DNA of 6,317 bases, from the NCBI GenBank assembly GCA_964353255.1, contig CAYGVJ010000204.1, forward strand, positions 1-6,317, read 5' to 3'. Source of the DNA: VFZS01 sp964353255. Its GTDB lineage: Bacteria > Acidobacteriota > Terriglobia > Bryobacterales > Bryobacteraceae. The notes under the pieces are model-generated. The model did no database searches. It was not told where the DNA came from and saw nothing but the letters and a program-made list of their open reading frames with translations. This document shows positions 1 through 5,958 of the stretch, piece after piece. Numbering within the stretch: the stretch's first letter is position 1; each line of letters begins with the position of its first letter. Position numbers and translations under genes: made by a program.

Positions 1-1417
1 CGATCGCCTTCACCGCATCGTTGCCGTACAGCGGCTTGATGCCCTTCTCGTCCTCCCCGTACAGGAAGAAGTCGGTCTGGCGGCCGAAGGTGAAGGTGTT
101 CACCAGGTTGGGCGAGAACACGTGCGTGTCGGAGATGACCGTCTGCCGGTGGTCCCGCTTCTGCGTGTAGGTGGCCCACTCGAAGCCCCCACCGGGCCGG
201 ATATAAGGCGTCAGCCGCCGCATCCACCGCACGTACACGTTGTTTTTGTCGCTGATCTGGTGGTCCACGCGCAAGAACGGCCAGTCACCTTTATAAAGGT
301 CGGAGTTGTAAGGGAAATACCAACCGTAGTTGTTGGTGGGGCTGTGGGGGTCGCCCTGGTTGGGCTTGGGGATGTACAGGTCGATCACCTTCTTCGAGAC
401 GTCGTTGAACCGGCTGGCCGGGATGGTCTTGTTGGGGAAAGGCTGATTACTGTTCAGGGGGTCCCGGATGGCGGTCGTGTACTCGTTGAAGTCGCCGGCG
501 CGCATTTGCAGCGTGGCCGTGCTTCGATTCGTCCAGGAGCCCAGCGGGATGATCTGGTGGAACCAGGCCACGAAGAAGAAGGTCCGGTTCCGGATGATCG
601 GACCGGTCAGGTCCACGTCCGTTTCGTGAAAGATGTACGGGCTCTTCTTCGCTTTGAAGTCGAAGAAATCCCGCGCATTCAGCGCGGAGTTTTCGTGCTT
701 GTAGTACGCCGAAGCGTGCCACTCATTGCTTCCGCGCTTGGAGATCATGTTGAAGTTCACACCGCGCGAGCTGTCCGCGCCGGCGCCCAGCGTGACTTGT
801 ACGGTCTCGAAGAAGCTCGGGTTGTCGAGCTGGTCACCAGAGGTGTCGTTGGCGACTCCGTCCATGGCCCAGGTCTGCTTGTTGCGGTCCGAGACACCCC
901 CCATCACCAGGTTCCAGCCGTTCCCCTGGATGCCCGGCATGGTGGTCATCAGGGCCAGCGGCGACGGGTAGACGTCCACCAGCGGCCGGTCCAGGAACTT
1001 CTTCTTGTCCAACTCCCCGGAGATCACTCCGGTGTCGGTCTGGATCAGCGCCGCGCCCGCCTCGACCGTGATGGTCTCCGCGGTGGTCCCCACCTGTAAC
1101 GCGATGTCCACGCGACGGACCTGTCCGGCGTCGAGCAGCACGCCGTCGGCCACGAAGCTTCGGAAACCGGCCTTGTCCGCCTTCACGCGGTAGGTGCCCG
1201 GCTTGAGCTCCGGAATCTCATAGTTGCCGTTGGCATTGGAGGTGATCCTTCGGGCCTCGATGTTGGTTGCGATTTCCGTGACCGTGATATCGGCGCCGGG
1301 CACCAGGGCGCCGGTCGGGTCGGTGACCGTTCCACGCAGCGTCGATCTGTCAGTTTGCGCCGCCGCCGGTGCGGCGACGAGCAGCAACACTACGGCTACA
1401 CAGAGCCAAAAACGCAT
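1..1417 (-). CDS. Oar-like TonB-dependent receptor, N-terminal part (truncated by window edge)
   Basis: This is an outer-membrane TonB-dependent transporter of the Oar/CarboxypepD_reg type; 472 N-terminal residues are visible and the frame is open to the left edge. Family members are usually about 1000-1200 residues, so most of the barrel is missing. Residues 1-20 are a Sec signal peptide (MRFWLCVAVV, a hydrophobic core, then APAAA before QT). Residues 25-108 are a carboxypeptidase-regulatory-like beta sandwich (LRGTVTDPTGALVPGA, then NANGNYEIPELKPGTYRVKA). Residues 120-230 are the plug region, with AMDGVAND and a GADSSRGVNFNMISKRGSN stretch. Barrel strands follow (HASAYYKHENSALNARDFF; TGPIIRNRTFFFVAW). 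The ATG at 1417 is preceded by AAGGGAG (1424-1430, minus strand) with a 6-nt spacer, and a promoter lies further upstream. No SusD-like partner is visible. The substrate is unknown; Oar-like proteins in this phylum are often tied to glycan or large-molecule uptake. Confidence 0.93.
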   Translation of the reverse strand, partial: MRFWLCVAVVLLLVAAPAAAQTDRSTLRGTVTDPTGALVPGADITVTEIATNIEARRITSNANGNYEIPELKPGTYRVKADKAGFRSFVADGVLLDAGQVRRVDIALQVGTTAETITVEAGAALIQTDTGVISGELDKKKFLDRPLVDVYPSPLALMTTMPGIQGNGWNLVMGGVSDRNKQTWAMDGVANDTSGDQLDNPSFFETVQVTLGAGADSSRGVNFNMISKRGSNEWHASAYYKHENSALNARDFFDFKAKKSPYIFHETDVDLTGPIIRNRTFFFVAWFHQIIPLGSWTNRSTATLQMRAGDFNEYTTAIRDPLNSNQPFPNKTIPASRFNDVSKKVIDLYIPKPNQGDPHSPTNNYGWYFPYNSDLYKGDWPFLRVDHQISDKNNVYVRWMRRLTPYIRPGGGFEWATYTQKRDHRQTVISDTHVFSPNLVNTFTFGRQTDFFLYGEDEKGIKPLYGNDAVKAI

Positions 1418-1484
1418 TTGCGTCTCCCTTCGTTTAACTCTGACACCTTGCCTACAGTTCGCCTGAGCAATGTGGCTGTACCCC

Positions 1485-1513
1485 TTCATATCACCGGGCG
1501 CAGGGGAAGTCAA
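1485..1513 (-). promoter_or_regulatory. Predicted sigma70-type promoter of the TonB-dependent receptor gene
   Basis: Read on the minus strand, a -35 box TTGACT (1508-1513) is followed by a 17-bp spacer and a -10 box TATGAA (1485-1490). The spacer ends in TGA, which gives an extended -10 (TGnTATGAA). The start point would be near 1478, leaving a leader of about 60 nt before the ATG at 1417. Box quality and spacing are good for a high-GC region, but the call is by eye only. Confidence 0.55.
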
Positions 1514-1525
1514 CTTCTGGGAGCG

Positions 1526-1535
1526 CTTGCGCAAG
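1526..1535. repeat. 10-bp palindrome CTTGCGCAAG in the divergent intergenic region
   Basis: A perfect 10-bp inverted repeat is centred about 52 bp upstream of the predicted start of the receptor transcript and about 94 bp upstream of the rightward TTG start. The position would suit an operator between divergent genes. A palindrome this short can easily arise by chance in GC-rich DNA, so a regulatory role is only possible. I found no convincing plus-strand promoter in the rest of 1514-1609. Confidence 0.2.
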
Positions 1536-1609
1536 GCCGCCCGGCTGCTCGCCCCATTTCGCGGCCCCGCCACTTGCGCTCGCCCCCATAGGTCTGCCAA
1601 GCTGCTTCC

Positions 1610-1615
1610 AAGGAG
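1610..1615 (+). promoter_or_regulatory. Ribosome binding site AAGGAG supporting a TTG start
   Basis: AAGGAG lies 9 nt before the TTG at 1625. It decides the start of the polyferredoxin gene: the TTG immediately precedes the basic stretch and first membrane segment expected at the N-terminus of NapH-like proteins, and no ATG or GTG near it is as well placed. Confidence 0.6.
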
Positions 1616-1624
1616 CGATTCAGC

Positions 1625-3691
1625 TTGAGCGGCCCGACACTGGTCAGGCTCCGCAGGGTCTCGCAGATCATCTTCCTGCTGCTGTTTCTGCTCTTGCTGT
1701 GCCAGACAGAATTCCGCGGCTCGCTGCGCGCTGCGCCGGGAGACATACGGCTGCCCTACCCGGTGAACCTGTTCCTGGAGCTCGACCCGCTGGCCGCCAT
1801 TTCCAACGCCCTCTCCACCCGCGCCCTCTACAAAGGTCTGCTGTGGAGCCTGGTGATCATCCTCCCCACCTTCTTTCTGGGCCGCTTCTTCTGCGGCTGG
1901 GTCTGCCCGCTGGGGACGCTGAACCACTTCTTCAGCCATGTCAAGTCCGAGAAAAAGCGGGGCAAGCAACTGGTGGAGTCCAACCGCTACAAGCGCTGGC
2001 AGACCCTGAAGTACTACCTGTTGATTGCGCTGCTGGCGTCAGCCCTGTTCGGCGGGGCGATCGTGGGGCTTTTGGATCCCATCTCCCTGACCGTACGATC
2101 CCTGGCGCTCTCGATTCTGCCCGGCTTGAACTACGCTGTGAACGCGCTGACCGAGCCGCTCTACCAGAGCCGTGTGCATGTCCTCCGGCTCATCGCCGAC
2201 GGCCTGCACTACCTGCTGAAAGACACTCTGCTCAGCTTCAGGCAGCCCTACTTCCGCCAGGGCTTCTTCCTGGGGCTGATCTTCATCACGTTGCTGGCGT
2301 TGAATCTGCGCATCACGCGGTTCTGGTGCCGGGCGGTCTGCCCGCTCGGGGCCCTGTTGGGCGCCTTCTCGCGCTGGTCGATACTGGGACTGGAGAAACG
2401 CCCCAGCCGCTGCGAGGACTGTAACCGCTGCCTGCTCGACTGCCAGGGCGGAGACGACCCTATCCCCGGAGCCGCGTGGCGCAAGGCCGAATGTCATCTC
2501 TGCTTCAACTGCGTGGCCGACTGCCCGGAGAGCGGGCTCCAGTTCAAGCTCCTCCCGGCAACGGCCACCACCGTCGCAGGCCCCAACCTCCAGCGGCGGA
2601 AGGCGCTGACCAGCCTGGCGGCCGGCGCGGCCATGCTTCCCATATTCCGGAGCAGCACGCCCCTGATGGCGGAGCACAACGCGCGGCTGATCCGTCCGCC
2701 CGGCGCCCTGGACGAGAAGGGCTTTCTGGAGCGCTGCATCCGCTGCGGAGAGTGCATGAAGGTGTGCCCGAACAACGCGCTGCATCCCACTCTGGCGGAA
2801 GCCGGCCTGGAGGGCCTCTGGACGCCCGTGCTGGCGCCGCGCATCGGCTACTGCGAGCCGAGTTGCGCGCTCTGCGGCCAGGTCTGCCCGACGGGCGCCA
2901 TCTGGGAGTTCACCGCGCGGGAGAAGGCCTGGGTGCTCGAGCGGCCCGACCCGAACGCGAAGCCCATCCGCGTGGGCACGGCGTTCTACGACCAGGGACG
3001 CTGCCTGCCCTGGGCCATGGCCACTGAGTGCATTGTCTGCGAGGAATGGTGTCCTACCTCTCCCAAGGCCATCTACCTGCGACCGGCCCAGGTGGTGGAT
3101 GCGGCGGGCAAAGTCAAGCAGGTTCGCCAGCCTTACGTCGATCCGGAGCGCTGCGTGGGCTGCGGCGCCTGCGAGTTTGCCTGCCCGGTGCAGGACCGCC
3201 CGGCCGTTTACGTCACCAGCATCGGGGAAAGCCGCTCAAAGACCAATCAGGTCATACTCCGACGACCGAAGAAAGCATCGCCTTCAGGCTTCCCGGAGTC
3301 GGGCGAGGTCCTCGGGTGGAGCAAGTCCGGAGAGACGCGCACCTTCGATGCGGACAATCTGTGGCAGTATCTCGACGGCGGCGCCGATAAATACGTGCGC
3401 GCCGGCCTGGAGAAGACACTCACCGCCGACTACCGCTACCAGAACCAGACGGATGCCGTGGCCGACGTCCACGTGATGCGCGCGCCGGAGGGAGCGCGCA
3501 GCCTTTTTGACTCCGAACCTTCCACCGGCGGCCAGCCGGTCCAGCTCGGAGACGCCGCCCGGCTGTACGAGGCGAGCCTGACTTTTCGCAAAGGTCCTTA
3601 TTTCGTGCGCCTGGTGGCCTATCAGAGCGCGCCCGGGGTGGGAAAAGCCCTCCTCGCGTTGGGGCGCGCGATTGAAGGAAAACTGAAGTGA
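1625..3691 (+). CDS. NapH-NapG-like membrane polyferredoxin fused to a DUF6599-like domain
   Basis: This 688-residue integral membrane electron-transfer protein appears to be a fusion of three parts. Residues 1-310 resemble NapH/NosR/RdxA-type proteins: membrane segments near 12-27, 68-88, 129-150 and 213-229, two CxxxCP motifs (C90/C94 and C235/C239), and two ferredoxin motifs (C263, C266, C269, C273 and C290, C293, C296, C300). Residues 322-341 start QRRKALTSLAAGAAML, a twin-arginine-like membrane segment where free-standing NapG/MauM has its Tat leader. Residues 355-530 match NapG/MauM: RPPGALDEKGF, then clusters C371/374/377/381, C410/414/417/421, C460/469/472/476 and C510/513/516/520. 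Residues 556-688 resemble DUF6599 (LWQYLDGGADKYVRAG; FRKGPYFVRLVAYQ). In NapGH, electrons pass from quinol to a periplasmic partner; a similar role is inferred here. No nitrate reductase gene is nearby, so I give no nap symbol. The TTG start is supported by AAGGAG at 1610. The next gene begins 15 bp downstream. Confidence 0.9.
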   Translation: MSGPTLVRLRRVSQIIFLLLFLLLLCQTEFRGSLRAAPGDIRLPYPVNLFLELDPLAAISNALSTRALYKGLLWSLVIILPTFFLGRFFCGWVCPLGTLNHFFSHVKSEKKRGKQLVESNRYKRWQTLKYYLLIALLASALFGGAIVGLLDPISLTVRSLALSILPGLNYAVNALTEPLYQSRVHVLRLIADGLHYLLKDTLLSFRQPYFRQGFFLGLIFITLLALNLRITRFWCRAVCPLGALLGAFSRWSILGLEKRPSRCEDCNRCLLDCQGGDDPIPGAAWRKAECHLCFNCVADCPESGLQFKLLPATATTVAGPNLQRRKALTSLAAGAAMLPIFRSSTPLMAEHNARLIRPPGALDEKGFLERCIRCGECMKVCPNNALHPTLAEAGLEGLWTPVLAPRIGYCEPSCALCGQVCPTGAIWEFTAREKAWVLERPDPNAKPIRVGTAFYDQGRCLPWAMATECIVCEEWCPTSPKAIYLRPAQVVDAAGKVKQVRQPYVDPERCVGCGACEFACPVQDRPAVYVTSIGESRSKTNQVILRRPKKASPSGFPESGEVLGWSKSGETRTFDADNLWQYLDGGADKYVRAGLEKTLTADYRYQNQTDAVADVHVMRAPEGARSLFDSEPSTGGQPVQLGDAARLYEASLTFRKGPYFVRLVAYQSAPGVGKALLALGRAIEGKLK

Positions 3692-3706
3692 AGGAGGCCC
3701 GATACT

Positions 3707-4897
3707 ATGCAACGCCGTGAGTTCATCCACACCTCGGCCGCGGCAGTGGCCGCGGGCCTGCGAGTCGCCAGCGCAGCGGACCAGATCGAGGAAGCCGCCC
3801 GCAAAGTGGGCCGCCTGCCCCGTCGCAAGCTGGGCGCGAGCGGCCGGGAAATCAGCGTTCTGGTCGGCGCCACCGATTGGGCCCCCGAAGCCATCGAAGC
3901 CGGCATCCGCTGCGGCATCAACTTCTGGCACAAGACCGACGAATGGACTGCGGGAAGTGTGCCGCGGGCCATTCTGAAGAGCCGCGAGGCGCACTACTGC
4001 CAGGTCTGCATCGATCGGGTCCGCGGCAACCACGAGATGGGTCATATCGACGAGGAAGCCCACTACCAGTTCGTCAAGCAAACCCTCGGCAAGACCGGCC
4101 TCGGCTACTTCGACGACATGCAGTTCCACTTCGGCTACCACAGCGTCGCCGAACTAAAGAACAACCGGGCCTTCATTCGGGCCTTCGAGCGGCTGAAGAA
4201 GGAAGGCTTAGTAAAGCACCTCTGCCTTTCCCAGCACCCCTATGCGGGCAACCCCAGGGTGCCCGGCGGCGAGGGCGCCGCCGAGATCCTCACGGCGGTG
4301 GCCGAAGACGGCGTCTACGAACACGCCCAGTTCATGTATTCCTATGGCGAAGGCGAGGCGATGGACCGGTTCCTGGCGCTGGCCAGACGCAAGGGCTTCG
4401 GCACCATCGCCATGAAGACCGCGCGCGGCGCCGGGCGAATGTCGCAGGACCGCGCCTTCATGAAGGATTTCCCCGCCGGGACCACCCCGCACCACGCCCT
4501 GGCGCGCTGGCTGACCACGCGCACCCAGCTCGATGCGGCGGTGATCCGCATCAATGACCTGCGCCAGTTTGTCGATACCTGTTCGGGCGCGGGCAAGGAG
4601 ACAAGGGCGGCGGATTTGCGGGCCATCGAGCAGATGCGGGCCTACGCGGACCGCGAGGTTTGCCGGTTGTGCAGCCAGTGCATGGGTCACTGCCGGCAGG
4701 GCGTGCCGATCGCCGACATCCTGCGCTTCGAGCGCTACGCCACCGACTGCGGCGACCTGGGTCGGGCCCGGGGACTCTACGCCCAACTGGACCGGCAGGC
4801 GGACTCCTGCCTGGGGTGCCGCACCTGCGTGCCCCACTGCCCGCAGGGTCTGCCTATCCCCGACAAGCTCGCCGCCGCACATCGGCTCCTGGGATGA
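3707..4897 (+). CDS. Tat-exported aldo/keto-reductase-fold protein with two C-terminal 4Fe-4S motifs
   Basis: This 396-residue protein is of the COG1453 kind (AKR barrel plus ferredoxin-like tail). Residues 1-24 are a twin-arginine leader (MQRREFIHTSAAAVAAG, likely cleaved after ASA). The barrel starts at LPRRKLGASGREISVL (38-52) and includes GIRCGINFW (66-74), YFDDMQFHFG (134-143), FERLKKEGLVKHLCLSQHP (160-178) and GFGTIAMKTARGAG (230-243). Two cluster-binding motifs follow: C319, C322, C325, C329 and C368, C371, C374, C378-P. The usual AKR catalytic Asp and Tyr appear replaced (H75 and W80), no Lys is evident in the third position (around C101-R104), and only H141 is clearly kept, so classical carbonyl reduction is doubtful. 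AAGGAGG (3691-3697), overlapping the upstream stop codon, lies 9 nt before the ATG. The context suggests an exported Fe-S redox protein fed by the polyferredoxin upstream. The reaction is unknown. Confidence 0.88.
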   Translation: MQRREFIHTSAAAVAAGLRVASAADQIEEAARKVGRLPRRKLGASGREISVLVGATDWAPEAIEAGIRCGINFWHKTDEWTAGSVPRAILKSREAHYCQVCIDRVRGNHEMGHIDEEAHYQFVKQTLGKTGLGYFDDMQFHFGYHSVAELKNNRAFIRAFERLKKEGLVKHLCLSQHPYAGNPRVPGGEGAAEILTAVAEDGVYEHAQFMYSYGEGEAMDRFLALARRKGFGTIAMKTARGAGRMSQDRAFMKDFPAGTTPHHALARWLTTRTQLDAAVIRINDLRQFVDTCSGAGKETRAADLRAIEQMRAYADREVCRLCSQCMGHCRQGVPIADILRFERYATDCGDLGRARGLYAQLDRQADSCLGCRTCVPHCPQGLPIPDKLAAAHRLLG

Positions 4898-4902
4898 CGT
4901 GG

Positions 4903-4922
4903 CACAGGCATTCGTGCCTGTG
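4903..4922. repeat. Perfect 8-bp hairpin with TTCG loop, possible dispersed intergenic repeat
   Basis: CACAGGCA, the loop TTCG, then TGCCTGTG form an 8-bp perfect stem, extendable by one G-T pair. It starts 5 bp after the stop codon of the AKR-like gene. No T-run follows, so it does not look like an intrinsic terminator. The form (short GC-rich stem, tetraloop, between genes of an operon) resembles REP/BIME-like elements, and my impression is that near-identical GGCACAGGCATTC sequences recur in acidobacterial genomes; this cannot be tested from one copy. It may stabilise the upstream transcript or tune expression of the next gene. Confidence 0.5.
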
Positions 4923-4958
4923 TGTGCTATAAAGGATTCGGAAAAGCAACGGATCCGC

Positions 4959-4964
4959 AGGTGG
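4959..4964 (+). promoter_or_regulatory. Ribosome binding site AGGTGG selecting the ATG at 4970
   Basis: AGGTGG lies 5 nt before ATG 4970. The frame also opens further upstream at a GTG (4922), but that codon sits on the edge of the hairpin, has no Shine-Dalgarno sequence, and would add 16 residues unlike a signal peptide in front of the twin-arginine motif. Confidence 0.55.
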
Positions 4965-4969
4965 GGCTC

Positions 4970-5956
4970 ATGGAGCACAAGTCCGGCACCAGCCGCCGCG
5001 CGCTGATAGGGACTTGTTTGGGCAGCGCTTTGCTGGGTTGCGCCCGCCCCGAGCCTGCCGCCCCCTCGGGCAAGTCCAAAGTGGTGGTTTGCCGCGATCC
5101 CTCGCTCCGGGATGCGCATTCCGGTCTGGACTCGGGCCGCTTGCTGAAACTGCTGGATCGGGCAGTACAGGCGTTCTACGGTCTCGACTCGCCGCTCGCC
5201 GCCTGGAAGAAAGTGGCCCGCCCGGGAGAAGTGGTCGGCTTGAAAGTCAACTGCCTGGCCGGCAAGGGCGCCTCGACCAGCGTGCAGCTTGTGGAAGCCG
5301 TCTGCGAGCGGCTCCAGCAGGCGGGCATTCGGGCCAGAGACATCATCATCTGGGACCGGCTGAGCGGGGACTTGGAAAGCGCCGGGTTCAAGGTCGCCAG
5401 CGAGCCGGGCCGCATCCGCTCGATCGGCAACGACGTCCTGGGCTACGAGGAGGATCTGGCCGTTCACGGCAGCGCGGCGAGCCTCGTGGCCAGGACTCTC
5501 ACGCAAGTCTGCGACGCCGTCATCAACCTGCCGGTGCTCAAGGACCACGGCATCGTAGGCGTCACCCTGGCGTTGAAGAATCTCTTCGGCGCCATCCACA
5601 ACCCGAACAAGTACCACCTCAACGTGGGCGACCCCTACGTGGCCGACGTCTACATGCTCCCGCCCATACGGCAGAAGGTCCGCCTGGCCATCTGCGACGC
5701 CACCACGGCGCAGTTCGAGGGCGGGCCCTCTTACATGCCCCAGTGGAGCTGGCCTTTCAACGGCCTCCTGGTGGCGCGCGATCCTGTGGCGCTGGATTAC
5801 ACAGGCTGGCGGATCATCGAGCAGAAACGCGCGGAGAAGGGCATGCGTCCCTTGAAGGCAGAGGGTCGCGCGCCCGCTTACATCGCCACCGCCGCCGACT
5901 CGGCCCATCGGGTGGGGACCAACGACCCGCGACAGATCCAACGGGTGGAGGTTTAG
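4970..5956 (+). CDS. DUF362 domain protein, Tat-type lipoprotein
   Basis: This is a 328-residue DUF362 (COG2006) protein. Starting at ATG 4970, the N-terminus reads SRRALIG (8-14), then a hydrophobic stretch ending in the lipobox LLGC (21-24), so it is predicted to be exported folded by Tat and lipid-anchored at C24. Residues after C24 are Ala/Pro-rich, as in a linker. The family core is well kept: VVGLKVNC (88-95), IIIWDR (125-130), INLPVLKDHG (185-194) and TLALKNLFGAIHNPNKYH (199-216), followed by RDPVALDYTGWRII near 270-283. Many DUF362 proteins carry an extra ferredoxin domain; none is present here. The biochemical role of DUF362 is not firmly known; members often sit beside Fe-S and radical SAM genes, as here. 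The gene ends 2 bp before the radical SAM gene, so the two are very likely cotranscribed and translationally coupled. Confidence 0.9.
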   Translation: MEHKSGTSRRALIGTCLGSALLGCARPEPAAPSGKSKVVVCRDPSLRDAHSGLDSGRLLKLLDRAVQAFYGLDSPLAAWKKVARPGEVVGLKVNCLAGKGASTSVQLVEAVCERLQQAGIRARDIIIWDRLSGDLESAGFKVASEPGRIRSIGNDVLGYEEDLAVHGSAASLVARTLTQVCDAVINLPVLKDHGIVGVTLALKNLFGAIHNPNKYHLNVGDPYVADVYMLPPIRQKVRLAICDATTAQFEGGPSYMPQWSWPFNGLLVARDPVALDYTGWRIIEQKRAEKGMRPLKAEGRAPAYIATAADSAHRVGTNDPRQIQRVEV

Positions 5957-5958
5957 CC

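Noticed and set aside
122..1099. Open frame on the plus strand, 325 codons, antisense to the receptor
   Set aside because: The opposite strand encodes a clear Oar-like receptor with signal peptide, regulatory-like domain and plug; the plus-strand product is low-complexity and resembles no family.
2039..2785. Minus-strand open frame within the polyferredoxin gene
   Set aside because: It is a Gln/Ala/Arg-rich shadow of the Cys-motif-bearing sense frame, with no ribosome binding site or domain.
1625..4897. Nitrate reductase (nap) or nitrous oxide reductase (nos) accessory cluster
   Set aside because: The NapH/NapG/NosR resemblance is at the level of electron-transfer modules. No NapA, NapB, NosZ or c-type heme CxxCH protein is visible, and the neighbours are AKR-like, DUF362 and radical SAM genes.
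4903..4935. Hairpin at 4903 as an intrinsic terminator, or TATAAA at 4928-4933 as a promoter -10 box
   Set aside because: No T-run follows the stem, and no acceptable -35 box lies 16-18 bp before TATAAA. The genes on both sides belong together functionally.
4922..4969. GTG at 4922 as the start of the DUF362 gene
   Set aside because: It has no Shine-Dalgarno sequence and overlaps the hairpin, and the added 16 residues do not fit a signal peptide. ATG 4970 has AGGTGG upstream and places the RR motif at residues 9-10.
4208..5941. Long open frame on the minus strand, 577 codons, antisense to the AKR-like and DUF362 genes
   Set aside because: The translation is Arg/Gly/Ala/His-rich with no recognisable domain, it spans two well-supported genes and their gap, and it is what high third-position GC produces on the opposite strand.
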